Assembly (NCBI GenBank): GCA_965197495.1
Contig: OZ240210.1
Location: forward strand, 7,254,001 to 7,318,000
Direction of reading: 5' to 3'
Source: SMYC01 sp965197495
Lineage (GTDB): Bacteria; Acidobacteriota; Vicinamibacteria; Marinacidobacterales; SMYC01
Length of the DNA stretch: 64,000 nucleotides
Every line of letters starts with the position of its first letter. The stretch's first letter is position 1. Made by a program: the position numbers and the translations under genes. Shown here piece by piece: positions 1 through 9,756 of the stretch. Under the pieces are notes generated by a model. It searched no databases and was not told the DNA's origin. It saw only the letters and a program-made list of their open reading frames with translations.

Positions 1-228
1 AGCCCAGCAACGCCTTCAGACTCCGCCCAGGCAAAGGCTTCTACCAAGAAGACTCCCGACGGGTTGCCCGTCCACAGTTTCAGAACGCTTCTTTCTGATC
101 TTGCTACGGTCACGAAAAATCAGGTCGAAAACGAAGCCCGCGGCCTGTCCTTCGTCAGCATCACTCGCCCCACACCCTTGCAGCACAAAGCATTCAACCT
201 GCTCGAAATCAACCCCCGCACGATGTAA
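1..228 (+). pseudogene. C-terminal fragment of an IS1634-type transposase
   Basis: Frame 1 is open from the window edge to a TAA at 226-228. It reads as the tail of an IS1634-like DDE transposase, with a segment PDGLPVHSFRTLL followed by a Thr-Arg-Pro-(Thr)-Pro-Leu-Gln stretch that I recognise from C-termini of that family. The N-terminus lies outside the window, so I cannot tell whether the gene is intact. A related transposase near 38.5-39.8 kb lacks exactly this C-terminal part, but no sequence links the two. Family assignment is from memory of the C-terminal motif only. Confidence 0.5.
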
Positions 229-304
229 GCAGTACACACACCTCTCTTCAAAAACAAAGCCAATGATGCCCACACTTACGCTTGTTCATCCGTGGAAGGT
301 CCGC

Positions 305-957
305 CTAGCGGGCTGCGATGGCCGCCTGGATTTGCTCCTCGGTCAGCCCTTGAGGATGACCTGCGTACAAGACTCGACCATTGCGATCGATGAGAAACGT
401 GCGCGGGATCGAGCTCACACCGTAGTTCATCACGACAATCGAGTCCCAGTTTCCCGAATCGAAGAGCACAGGGAAGGTGTAGCCACCCTCGTCGAGATAG
501 CCCAGAACGTCCGGGCTGTTGCCTTCGATGTTGATCCCAACGACCTGCAGCTGGCGCCCGTATTTCCGGTGCAATCTCTGGACCTCGGGCATCGTCTTGC
601 GGCAGGGGCCACACCAGGTTGCCCAGAAATCGATCAGGAGCGGCCGTCCGCGAAAATTGGCGAGCGAGTAGGAACGACCGGAGCGGTCAGGGAGCGAGAA
701 GTCGGGGGCCACCTCTCCCGGGACCATGACGGGAGCAGCGGGTCCGACATCCGCGTCTCCGTTGGGCTCGCTTCCGGGTCGCGAGACGACGGCCGGGCCA
801 CGCCGAACGTCGTTCTCGGTGATCACACGGGCGGTGGCGCCTGATCGTTGATTTTTTCCCGGCGTTTCTTTTCCTTGCGCGCGACGTCTCCCAGCGATTG
901 AGCGGAAGCGAGGGTCGCGGACAGGAGCAGAAAAAGCGCCCAAAGGGTGCGTCGCAT
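305..957 (-). pseudogene. TlpA/ResA-like thiol-disulfide oxidoreductase, frameshifted
   Basis: A periplasmic thioredoxin-fold protein of the TlpA/ResA family, expected to reduce or isomerise disulfides outside the cytoplasm. The redoxin domain shows APDFSLPD, the catalytic FWATWCGPC motif and the cis-Pro segment SSIPRTFLI. An ATG at 957 opens a typical signal peptide (MRRTLWALFLLLSATLASA) followed by a charged KEKKRREK stretch, but that frame stops at 823-825, whereas the thioredoxin domain is in the neighbouring frame, open back to 943. One single-base indel between about 825 and 940 is therefore needed to join secretion signal and enzyme. An A-rich run near 850-860 could be the site. Either a real mutation or a sequencing error fits. 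Confidence 0.8.
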
Positions 958-1053
958 TGGCATTCTTCTTACTAATTGGATATTTCTATTCTAGCAAAGA
1001 GTTCAGACCCACGATTAATCGAGGCCAGCGCACACGTGTGCGCCGACCGACAC

Positions 1054-1412
1054 TCAACGATTCGCGTCGAGCTGTTTCAGCTCCTCGAGCCAGTTGACGA
1101 CGATGTTCAACTGCTGCTGCGGACGATCGCGATGGGCCTCGCGGCGAATCATGAGAAATCGGCTGCCATCTGGTGATATATCGTAGTTGCGAGCGTCGTT
1201 ACTGAACGGGTCTCGCTCATAGTCTCCTTCGAAGAGGACCGAAGGTGTTCCGGGATCGAGGTCGGACGCATCTGAGACCGAGACCACCATCATCCGATTG
1301 CCGTTTCGGTAGAAAAGCTCCCCGCCGGCGGGAGACCACACTGGCTCATCACCGCCCTCCGTCGATACCAGCCACCGGCCCTCTCCGTCGGGAAACGGCC
1401 GGACGTAGACTT
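1054..1412 (-). pseudogene. C-terminal fragment of a TolB-propeller protein (kinase tail type)
   Basis: The reading frame encodes the last blades of a WD40/TolB-like beta-propeller: VYVRPFPDGEGRW, then STEGGDEPVWSPAGGELFYR, and near the end YDISPDGSRFLMIRR. This pattern is typical of the extracytoplasmic tails of large Ser/Thr kinases in Acidobacteriota. No kinase domain or plausible start exists upstream, because the frame runs into the 3' end of the creatininase gene at 1418. I read it as a remnant left after a deletion. The stop is at 1054. Confidence 0.65.
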
Positions 1413-1417
1413 CCCGT

Positions 1418-2320
1418 CTATTGCTGCGACGAGGGCCCCGCGCCAATCGATTCGCGAATCAGCGCGACCGTTTTGTCGACGCGCCACTGCATCAGCTTCT
1501 TGCCGACCGCAACAGTCTTGTCGAGGTCCGCGATGCTCACACCGTTCACCATCGCCTTGTTCGCTGCCACGCGCTGTTTGTAGCGGACCGTCGACGCGTC
1601 GGTCACCATCTGAAGTGCGGTGATCCAATAAGAATCGTGAACGCCGTCACTCGAGGGCTCGACGATCCCGAGCTCCTCGTTCATGTATTTAATGACCCCG
1701 CTATTGTCGTAAAAACCCGCGATGTGATGCGCGCGCGCATCGGTCCAGCGCGTGTTGAGCCGCTCGGCGACCGCCGCCTGGCCGCGCTGATTGCCTCCGC
1801 TATCGCCTATATAGATGATGTTCTCGAAGCCATGGACCTTCAAGCTCCGGCCGACGTCTTCGAGCACGGCCTCGAACGTCTCGTCTTGGACGCTGATCGT
1901 GCCCGAATAGCGCATATGGCCCGACGGCTCGTCGATATTGCCTTCCGGCACGAGCTTGACGATCGGCGCACAAAGCGCGTTGCCTAGCTCTCTCGCGATG
2001 TTCTCGCAAGCCGTCTGCAGAATGTAGTTGTGCTTCCCCATCGCCACGTAGGGGCCGTTTTGCTCGATCCCTCCGGTCGGGATGAGGACGCTCGTTTTCC
2101 CCGCAGCGATCGCGTCACGAATCTCGACCCAGGTCAGCTCCTCGACCCAGATAGAATCGAGCGCTTCGACCGGTCGAGGCATGATGAGCTCGGCTTGAAA
2201 CCGCTGCTCGCGCTCGGCTCGCTCTTCCGGTGTCAAGGTGACCTGCGCCGCCGCCAGGGTCGACCCGGCCAAAATCGCGAGCGCCACAACGAAGAACTGT
2301 GTCTTTCTTGCCTGGTTCAT
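1418..2320 (-). CDS. creatininase-family amidohydrolase, secreted
   Basis: Creatinine amidohydrolase family (PF02633), metal-dependent enzymes that open cyclic or linear amides. The conserved beginning is visible as TSVLIPTGGIEQNGPYVAMG, followed by the region around LVPEGNIDEPSGHM and an IGDSGGNQ motif corresponding to the family's metal/substrate loop. I chose the ATG at 2320 because it is preceded by a GGAG ribosome-binding site and opens a signal peptide (MNQARKTQFFVVALAILAG...AAAQ); an in-frame start at 2374 would bury that signal. The product is about 300 residues, slightly longer than cytosolic creatininases because of the leader. The exact substrate cannot be told from sequence; many secreted members are annotated only by family. 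Confidence 0.8.
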   Translation of the reverse strand: MNQARKTQFFVVALAILAGSTLAAAQVTLTPEERAEREQRFQAELIMPRPVEALDSIWVEELTWVEIRDAIAAGKTSVLIPTGGIEQNGPYVAMGKHNYILQTACENIARELGNALCAPIVKLVPEGNIDEPSGHMRYSGTISVQDETFEAVLEDVGRSLKVHGFENIIYIGDSGGNQRGQAAVAERLNTRWTDARAHHIAGFYDNSGVIKYMNEELGIVEPSSDGVHDSYWITALQMVTDASTVRYKQRVAANKAMVNGVSIADLDKTVAVGKKLMQWRVDKTVALIRESIGAGPSSQQ

Positions 2321-2430
2321 TTTTGGAGTCCTCCCACGGCGCGTAGAATCACACGGGCGCATGCCGCTTCGCAAGCTTCTCCTTGGAGGGAGTCGCGCAT
2401 CGTGCGCGTGGCGTATTATCGGCTGTGTCG

Positions 2431-3411
2431 ATGTCTCGCCTTAGCTTCGAAGAGCTCTCCGCTGAGGCGGCTCGTTACGACGAGGCCGTGCTCACGACGC
2501 CTGCGATCGATCATTTCTGCTCCTCCTCACTCTGGATACTTCCGGCGATACACCACTTATCTCCCGCTTCACGGCCTTTTGTCGTTCGCTCTCAGGACAC
2601 GTACTTGACCCTCGCGCACACGCGTTATAACGACGGCACGCGGTTGCTCCATCCACTCGAAGCGATGTGGGCGCTCGCCTCACCTCTCGCCGGCGGCAAT
2701 CCCGCAGAGCTCGTCGAGCTTCTCGCAAGCTCCCTCACGGATGACGACTCTTGGGACATCGCGCTCGTCTCGGGCATCGGCGTCGGCGACGGGTCAGCGC
2801 TTTGGCGCAAGCTCGTCCCCGAGCTCAGCCGGCGTTTCTCGCTCTCGCGGGGGCCGGCGATGCGCCGCTATATCACAGGGCTAGCCAGCGGAGTCGACGG
2901 CTTTCTCGCGAATCGTTCCACCGGCTTCCGCAAGAATCTGCGGAAAGCCGAAAAGCGCGCTCGCGGGGCCGGCCTTCGAATCGAGCTCGCAGATAACGTA
3001 GAGGCCCGCGAGGTCGACGCGTCCTTCGACCGACTTCTGGCCATTGAGCGCAAGAGCTGGAAAGGCCAACGCGGCGTCGGGATCGATGGCGACCCCATGG
3101 GCTCGTTTTACCGCGAGATGAATCGCCGCCTCGTCGAGAGGGGTGCGCGCCGGCTCCTCTTCGCGACCCTCGATGGCGCCGACGTCGCCTATATCTTCGG
3201 TGGGCTTTTCGGCGACACGTATCGTGGCCTGCAGTTCAGCTTCGATCATCGCTACGCCGATCTCTCCCTCGGCAATCTGTGCCAGCTCGAGCAAATCCGC
3301 CGCCTGTGCGACGAGGGCGTCCCGAACTATGATCTCGGCACGGAAGTCCGTTACAAGAAACGCTGGGGCGACCGCGTTTTCACGACATCTTCTCTTTTCG
3401 TTCAGTCTTGA
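2431..3411 (+). CDS. GNAT-type acyltransferase (BioF2/FemX-like)
   Basis: Protein of about 326 residues with the second half of an Acetyltransf_6 (PF13480) domain: a basic FRKNLRKAEKRAR helix, RLLAIERKSWKGQRG, then LLFATLDGADVAYIFGG and a C-terminal YDLGTEVRYKKRWG. Such proteins transfer an acyl or aminoacyl group to a cell-surface or small-molecule amine; the substrate is unknown. I prefer ATG 2431, since a TATTAT box at 2414-2419 sits 11 nt upstream and leaves almost no leader; the frame is open further back to 2383. Its 3' end overlaps the convergent membrane-protein gene by 32 bp. Confidence 0.75.
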   Translation: MSRLSFEELSAEAARYDEAVLTTPAIDHFCSSSLWILPAIHHLSPASRPFVVRSQDTYLTLAHTRYNDGTRLLHPLEAMWALASPLAGGNPAELVELLASSLTDDDSWDIALVSGIGVGDGSALWRKLVPELSRRFSLSRGPAMRRYITGLASGVDGFLANRSTGFRKNLRKAEKRARGAGLRIELADNVEAREVDASFDRLLAIERKSWKGQRGVGIDGDPMGSFYREMNRRLVERGARRLLFATLDGADVAYIFGGLFGDTYRGLQFSFDHRYADLSLGNLCQLEQIRRLCDEGVPNYDLGTEVRYKKRWGDRVFTTSSLFVQS

Positions 3412-4043
3412 GAAGAAGAAGAGCATAGATGAAGACGATGACACCGGCCATTTCCATCGTTTCCTCGACCGCCGTCCAGAGATTGTAGGCAAGCGTGTCG
3501 AGAAGTCGGTGCACGTCATACCAATCGGTCGCGCGCTCGACGCCCACGGCGCCGCCGACATAGGTCACGCCAGCTACGATGAACAGGAAGCGGATATTCG
3601 AAGGCAGTGCGCGCAAAAACGGAAGATAGGCGAGCCCGAGCACCCCGACGATGGCTGCGCCGAAGGTCGTCCATCGTGTGTTTTCGACGACGGTGTTGAC
3701 GTATTCGTGCATGCCGACGGCTTCATCAATGGACAGAAAGTGAAAGCCGATGGCCAGGACGAGCCACGGGATACCAAGGGTCGCCCTCCGCGTCCGCCGA
3801 GCGCGACCGCCGCAACAGGAGACGTCCCGCATAGAGCAGAATCACTACGCTGAACCAGGTACCGAAGCTTTCTTCTTCATCCAGGTCGAAGAACGCGACG
3901 TGCACCCAGTCGTCGTAGCCGATGAATTCTCGATAGTAGAGAAACACGACGATGACATGCGCCACGGCGAGCCCCGCTGCGATAAGGGCAAGCATCCGGA
4001 CCCGTTTTTGGTCATCCGAAGAGAGTTGGGCCGACGGACTCAT
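3380..4043 (-). pseudogene. multi-pass membrane protein of unknown function, frameshifted
   Basis: Two overlapping frames together encode one membrane protein of about 220 residues. The first, from ATG 4043, gives MSPSAQLSSDDQKRVRM and two hydrophobic helices; the second continues with GIPWLVLAIGFHFLSIDEAV, HEYVN, and three more helices, ending in a basic tail. The switch is needed near 3785, within a GGGCGACCC stretch. The motif Leu-Ser-Ile-Asp-Glu followed by His-Glu occurs in a widespread uncharacterised family, so I give no function. The gene starts 28 bp beyond the stop of namZ on the same strand and may be cotranscribed with it. Confidence 0.6.
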
Positions 4044-4071
4044 GACGGACTCATACTGGATGCGGTCCTTT

Positions 4072-5238
4072 CTAATCGTAGAGAAGATAGCGCTCGCGCA
4101 CCGTGTTGAACCTCGCGAGATCGACTTGCCATGCGTTCTCGATATCAACGAGTGGCGCCGCGTTTTCGATCTGCTCGCGAATCTTGCTGTTGCCCGTGAG
4201 GATTTCGATCGCGGGGCGTTCGAGCTCGTATTCATATGGAGGAGGTCGCCAGGCGAACTCTCGCGGCCAAAGTTTACGGATAGCGCGCAATAGCGCGTAG
4301 CCGGTTCGCAGTGGCAGGTAGGCGTCTCGATCGACGACATGCTGCTGGATACCCCCGCAGAGCTCGCCTTCGAATTTGTGGAACGTGGGCTCGAAGCAGA
4401 GCGGGCGGAAGACGACCCCCGGCAAATCTTCTTCGCGGAGCGCGCGCGCCAACTTCTCGCCGTCGACGAACGGCGCGCCCATGATCTCGAAAGGCCGCGT
4501 CGTGCCGCGCCCTTCGGAAAGATTGGTGCCTTCGATGAGACAGCCTCCGGGATAGACGGTCGCGGTGTCGAGCGTCGGCATGTTCGGCGACGGCAGCACC
4601 CAAGGAAGGCCCGTCTCGTCGAACCAGTCCGAGCGGCTCCAACCTTCCATCTCGATCACGGTGAGCGGGCAATCCACCCCGAACTCGTCGTTCACGAGCC
4701 GCGCGAGCTCGCCCGACGTCATACCGTGCCGGTTCGGGATCGGGTAGAGACCGACGAAGGACAGATGGCTCCCTTCGATGAGATTGCCTTCCATGTGTAC
4801 GCCGTCGATCGGATTCGGCCGGTCGAGCACGATGAGCTCGATGTCGTCGCGCGCGCAAGCGTCCATGGCGTGCGCCATCGTCCAGATGTACGTGTAGTAG
4901 CGCGAGCCGACGTCTTGGATGTCAAAGATGACGGCGTCGAGACCGTCGAGCATCTCTTTGGTGGGAATGCGGGTCGGCCCGTAGAGGCTCCGGACCGGAA
5001 GGCCCGTGATCGGGTCGGCGTCGTCCTCGACTTCGATGAGATCTTGCGCGGTCGCCCGCAACCCGTGCTCGGGGCCGAACAAACAAGCGAGCTCGATCTC
5101 TTTTCGCGCGTGGAGCCGATCGATCGCATGGTTCAACGCGCGGTCCACGGTCGTGGGGTTCGCGATGAGGCCGACGGTCTTTCCCGCGATCCGATCGATC
5201 TCGGCTCCTAGAAGCTTCTCGAGCCCGGTGATGACCAT
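4072..5238 (-). CDS. namZ: exo-beta-N-acetylmuramidase NamZ (DUF1343)
   Basis: Full-length DUF1343 protein (388 aa), the family of Bacillus subtilis NamZ/YbbC, which releases MurNAc from the non-reducing end of peptidoglycan fragments during cell-wall recycling. Conserved elements seen are VGLIANPT, LFGPEHGLRA, IFDIQDVGSRYYTY, LDRPNPI, RHGMTSGELA, WVLPSPNMPTLDTA and EGTNLSEGRGTTRPFE. No signal peptide is obvious, unlike many family members. The ATG at 5238 is preceded by GATAAT at 5248-5253 with only 9 nt between, so the transcript may be nearly leaderless. It is divergent from the amidohydrolase gene starting at 5273, with a 34-bp gap between the start codons. Confidence 0.88.
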   Translation of the reverse strand: MVITGLEKLLGAEIDRIAGKTVGLIANPTTVDRALNHAIDRLHARKEIELACLFGPEHGLRATAQDLIEVEDDADPITGLPVRSLYGPTRIPTKEMLDGLDAVIFDIQDVGSRYYTYIWTMAHAMDACARDDIELIVLDRPNPIDGVHMEGNLIEGSHLSFVGLYPIPNRHGMTSGELARLVNDEFGVDCPLTVIEMEGWSRSDWFDETGLPWVLPSPNMPTLDTATVYPGGCLIEGTNLSEGRGTTRPFEIMGAPFVDGEKLARALREEDLPGVVFRPLCFEPTFHKFEGELCGGIQQHVVDRDAYLPLRTGYALLRAIRKLWPREFAWRPPPYEYELERPAIEILTGNSKIREQIENAAPLVDIENAWQVDLARFNTVRERYLLYD

Positions 5239-5272
5239 ATTTCGTTTATTATCGCACCGAGGAGGCCAGCTA

Positions 5273-7771
5273 ATGAAGTGGTTGATAGCCGTTTTGGCGC
5301 TAGCGGGAGCTCAGGCGCAAGACGACGAAAAAAAAGAAGAAGGTCTACCGCTCGAAGTCGCAGAGACGCTCGAGTTCACCGTGGATGAGGTCACTTGGAT
5401 GTCGCTCGACGTCTCTCCCGATGGGACGACGCTCGTATTCGATTTGCTTGGAGACCTCTATACGCTCCCGGTAACGGGTGGCGAAGCGACCCGCATCGCG
5501 TCTGGCATGTCTTTCGAAAGCCAGCCGCGGTTCTCACCCGACGGCACGACCATCGCCTTTTTGAGCGATCGCAGCGGGGTCGAGAACCTGTGGATCGCGG
5601 ACGCGGATGGCGGCAATCCTCGCGCGGTGGGCAAGGACAAACCCACCAAATCGCGGCCGCAGCTCATGTCCTCGCCGGCGTGGACCGCCGACGGCGACTA
5701 CATTCTCGTCTCGAAGCAGCGCACTCCCGAGAGAACCTTCGGTCTCTTCATGTATCACCGCGACGGCGGCTCGGGAGTTCGCGTCGGCCCGGCGCCTCCG
5801 CCACCGACGCCGCCTTCGCCGGGCGTCCCCCGCGTACAGCCGCCCAACAAGCTCGGCGCCGTGGCCTCGCCCGACGGGCGCTTCTTCTATTACGGCGAGC
5901 GGCGTGGGACGTTCAACTACAACGCGCAGTTCCCCATTTGGCAGATCGTCCGTTTCGATCGCGAAACGAGCGAGACGGCGACGATCACGAACACGCAAGG
6001 AAGCGCGATGCGTCCGGTGCTCTCCCCCGACGGTAAACATCTCGTCTACGCGACGCGTTTTCGCACCGGCACCGGTCTCCGGGTCCGAGATCTCGAGACG
6101 GGCGCCGAACGCTGGCTCGCCTACCCCGTCACACGTGACGACCAGGAGTCGCGGGCGTCGCGCGATACGATGCCGAGCTACGTTTTTGATCCCGACGGCC
6201 AATCGCTCATCGTTCCGGTCGACGGCAAGATCCGCCGCATCGATTTCGAAACGGGCGCATCCGAGAACATCCCGTTCACCGCGCGTGTCGCCGCCGAGAT
6301 CGGCCCGCGTATCCACTTCGACGGCCGCGTCGATGACAGCGAAATGGTGCGAGCGCGAATCATCCGCTGGCCCGCGCTCTCCCCCGACGAGAACGAGCTC
6401 GTGTTCAGCGCCTTCAACCGCTTGTGGCGGATGACGCTTTCGAACGGAACGCCCGAGCGCCTCACGGATTTGGACGTGGGCGAGTTCATGCCGAGCTGGT
6501 CGCCCGAAGGCCGCTACGTCACGTTCGTCACTTGGGATATCGATGGGGGCCACATCTTCCGCGTCGCTCCTGGGAGCGCTCCCGAGCGGCTGTCGGAGCA
6601 CGCCGCTTACTACGCCGATCCTGTCTACACCCCTGACGGAAGCCGTATCGTCTTTATTACAGGCTCGCGCGACGATCAGCTCTATTCGTTTTTGAACGGC
6701 GCAAACCGAGATGCTCATGTCTACCCGGACGAAGAAATTGGCGGCGTCCGAGGGACCGGCACGACCGATTTGAGGTCCATCTCGGCTACGGGCGGCGCCT
6801 CGACGCTCATCGCTTCGACAAAAGGGGGACGCTTCCCCCACTTCACAGACGATCCGGAGCGCGTCTATCTCACGACGTCGGACGGTCTCAGCTCGATCCG
6901 TCTCGACGGCTACGATCGAAAAACGCACTTCAAAGTGCAGGGCACCGGCCCGGGGCCGAACCCGCCGAGCGCGGACGCGATCGTTCTCGCACCGGACGGC
7001 CGGCGCGCGTTCATCGATCTTCAGAACAAGCACTACCTCGTTTCGGTCCCGAACGCGGGCAAGGAGACACTCGAGATCAAGATCACGCCTGAAGGTGACG
7101 CGCCGGCACCGGTGACCGAGCTTTCCCGCGGAGGCGGAAGCTATTTGAGCTGGTCTGCCGACGGCAGCAAGGTTTCGTGGTCGCAAGGACGGCGCTTCTA
7201 CCGCCAGCAGATCGGCGAAGAGCCCGAAGTGACGGAGATGACCGTAACCGTACCGCGCCCCAAACCTCGAGGCTCGGTCGTTCTTCGCGGTGCGGCGCGC
7301 ATCATCACGATGCGCGGGGACGAGATCCTCGAAGGCGCCGACATCTTGGTCACCGACAACCGGATCGCCGCCATCGGCGCCATGGGAGAAAGTATCGAGG
7401 TCCCTGCCGGCGCCGAAATCATCGACGTCTCCGGCCGGACGATCATGCCCGGATTCGTCGACGCGCACGCACATATGTGGGCGCCGCGCGGCGTCCATCA
7501 GACGCAAGTCTGGCAATATCTTTCGAACCTCGCCTATGGCGTGACGACCACGCGTGATCCCCAGACATCGACGGACGATGTCTTCGCTTATGCCGACCTC
7601 GTCGAAGCCGGCGAGATTCTCGGGCCGCGCATCTACGCCACCGGCCCCGGCATCTTTGCGACGTCAGGGGTCGACGATCAGGAAGCCGCCGACCACTTTC
7701 TCGAGCGCTACCGCGACGCCTATGCCCGTTATGCCGATATCGACATAATGGGCATAATGCCGAGTCCGTGA
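5273..7771 (+). pseudogene. TolB-propeller amidohydrolase, 3' end lost
   Basis: Large secreted metal-dependent hydrolase of the acidobacterial type that joins an N-terminal TolB/WD40 propeller to an amidohydrolase domain. The ATG at 5273 has an AGGAGG site and opens a signal peptide (MKWLIAVLALAGAQAQ). Propeller blades recur as SPDGTT(T/I) and SPDG/SPEGRYV to about residue 640; the amidohydrolase starts at GAARIITMRG and shows the metal-binding VDAHAHMW and the GVTTTRDPQ strand. The remaining metal ligands (carboxylated Lys, later His and Asp) are missing because the frame leaves recognisable sequence near 7740, where repeated ATAATGCCGAGTC motifs at the edge of the recombinase-trio element begin. 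About 250 residues are absent, so the enzyme should be inactive. Confidence 0.8.
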
Positions 7772-7857
7772 TTATGCCGAGTCGGGTGGTGCGCGTTGGA
7801 ATAATGCGTGGTTGGCGCGGGCTCGATGCGATGGAACAGGAGTTGTACGCGGCATAA

Positions 7858-8845
7858 TCAGAGCCTCTCCAAGAAGGCGAGTAGCTTGTCGGGTGGGTGG
7901 AACCGTCCCGGCTTTGTATTGGGAGGTGCGGTTTTTTCGAGCGCGCGCTCCTTGATAGCGAGGTCGGCGTCGAGATAGATCTGAGTGGTCTCGACAGATT
8001 CGTGCCCGAGCCAAAGAGCGATGATACTGCGGTCGATGCCGGCTTCGAGGAGTTGGACGGCGGCTGTGTGACGCAAGACGTGCGGGGATACGTTCTTGTT
8101 AATGAGAGTCGAGCACTTCTTGCGAGCGGTAGCAGCATGCTTTTTGACGAGCAGTTCGACGGCGTCGCGGCTCAGGGCGGCGCCGCGACAGCTAGGGAAC
8201 AAAGGTTCAGATAGCGTTTCTTCTCGCTGTTTGAGCCAGTTCCGGAGAACGGCGACCGTCTTGGAGGATAGAGGTATAGGACGTTGTTTGCGCCCCTTTC
8301 CTCGGCAACGGAGGTGAGCGATGGACTCAAAAGAGATGTCTTCGTATTTCAGGTTGATGAGCTCTGAGACACAGAGCCCGGTTTCGCTCATCGTGAGCAA
8401 GAGCGCGTGATCTCGAGCGCCGTTCCAAGAGTTTCGGTCAGGAGCTTCGATCAAGGCATCGGCTTCGGTGCGTGTCAAGAAGCAGACGAGGTTGCGGTCA
8501 AAGCGCTTAAGCGGGATGGCGAGCACGCGCTGGATGAGGGCACTATGTGCTGGCTCTATGAACGCGACGAAGCGGAAGAAGGAGTGGATCGCGGCGAGGC
8601 GATTGTTTCGAGAGCGGGGGCTATTTTTCCTCTCCGCTTCCAGGTAGTCGAGAAACGAGCCAACGAAAGGAGCATCGATATCGGAGAGGAGTAGTGCGGA
8701 AGGGGCTTTGAGGAGATGTTTTTCGGCGAAGGCGAGGAGGAGGCGAAAAGTGTCACGATAAGAAGCGATGGTGTTAGGGCTAGCCTGTTGTTGCCGGAGT
8801 AGTCGATCAAGAAAGAAGGCTTCGAGCAAAGGTCGAGAGTGGTCA
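7858..8845 (-). pseudogene. third RIT tyrosine recombinase, catalytic Arg replaced by Cys
   Basis: Phage-integrase-family recombinase with an N-terminal SAM-like domain and C-terminal catalytic domain. The box II motif HVLRHTAAV and the final WLGHESVETTQIYLDAD, including the nucleophilic Tyr, are intact. The first catalytic Arg, normally in TGLRVSEL, reads TGLCVSEL (TGT at 8371-8373), a single C-to-T change from CGT that should abolish strand cleavage. The ATG overlapping the preceding gene's stop (8844-8846) opens a different frame (MTTLDLC) from the recombinase, so a frameshift near 8825-8845 or an alternative internal start is also required. Confidence 0.75.
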
Positions 8846-9756
8846 TGGCAGTTTCCCCATAGCGCGTTCGAGCCGCTTTGACGCAAGCGCCATCAGCTCA
8901 GGCGTGGCAGTCAGGTACCAGTAAGTTGACGTCGGATTGACATGACCGAGGTAGGTTGACAAAGAAGCAACTCGCGGCTCAACGTCTAGTCCGGCCTCGT
9001 ACCAGCGGCGAATCGTGTTGACGGCGAACGAGTGGCGTAAATCGTGAATCCGCGGTCGACGCTCGTACAGGCCGGCTTTTTGGAGGAGTTTCCAGAAGGT
9101 AGCGTGAACGTTTTGGCTTATGAGCCGCGTTCCTGTGGTCGACATCAAGAAACTCGGTCCTCGAGGTCTTGAAATGAACTCATTGCGTTTGTGAGCGTAG
9201 GCGCGGAGCACATCCCGGGTTGTCGAATGAAGCGTAGTTGGCGGGACTTTTGGAACTTGGAGTCGCGAATGGTGAGCACGGCGTCGTTGTAGTCGAAGTC
9301 GTCAACGTCGAGCGCGAGGGCTTCGCCGAGGCGCATCCCGGTAACAGCAAGCAGACCAAACAGAGTGGTATAGGTGATGACCTTGAACGGATGGTGAATG
9401 GAGTGGGCTGCCTCGATTAGAGCTGTAACCTCCTTGTCCGAGTAGATATACGGCTCGTGTCGAAACGTGTGATACGGGATCAGTTTGACGGGTGGAACTT
9501 CGTGCCTCGGGTCCGATGCGTGCAGATACCGCGCGAAACCACGCACGGCGTTGAGGTTTTTGGCGTGCGTGATGGGCGCGGCGTTGTTCGACTGGGTGGC
9601 CCAATCCAAAGCTAACGCTGTCGTCACGATCGAGAAATGCCGTTGTCGCGCGTATTCGACGAACTTGCCGAGCTCGTACTCGGCTCTGTCGAGTTTGAAG
9701 CCGAGAGCACGACGCACAGCCAAGTAGGAGTCGAGAGCGAGTCCAAGCTCGTTCAT
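8843..9756 (-). pseudogene. second RIT tyrosine recombinase, frameshifted
   Basis: ATG at 9754-9756 overlaps the stop of the first recombinase. The N-terminal frame gives MNELGLALDSYLAVRRALG, a SAM-like DNA-binding domain and the catalytic Arg in VTGMRLGEAL. The frame is lost near 9218 and resumes in the neighbouring frame as RAYAHKRNEF, with box II HDLRHSFAV, GHVNPTSTYWYL containing the His and Tyr, and the C-terminus MGKLP. One single-base indel joins the halves to about 303 residues, the usual size for this member. The catalytic residues themselves look intact, unlike those of its two neighbours. Confidence 0.75.

Noticed and set aside
101..844. Long plus-strand open frame opposite the TlpA-like gene
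   Set aside because: It is antisense to a clearly recognisable thioredoxin domain with WCGPC, and its translation has no family features.
5534..7516. 660-codon minus-strand open frame
   Set aside because: Antisense to the TolB-amidohydrolase; long antisense frames are common in GC-rich DNA, and the composition (Arg/Asp-rich, no motif) is not protein-like.
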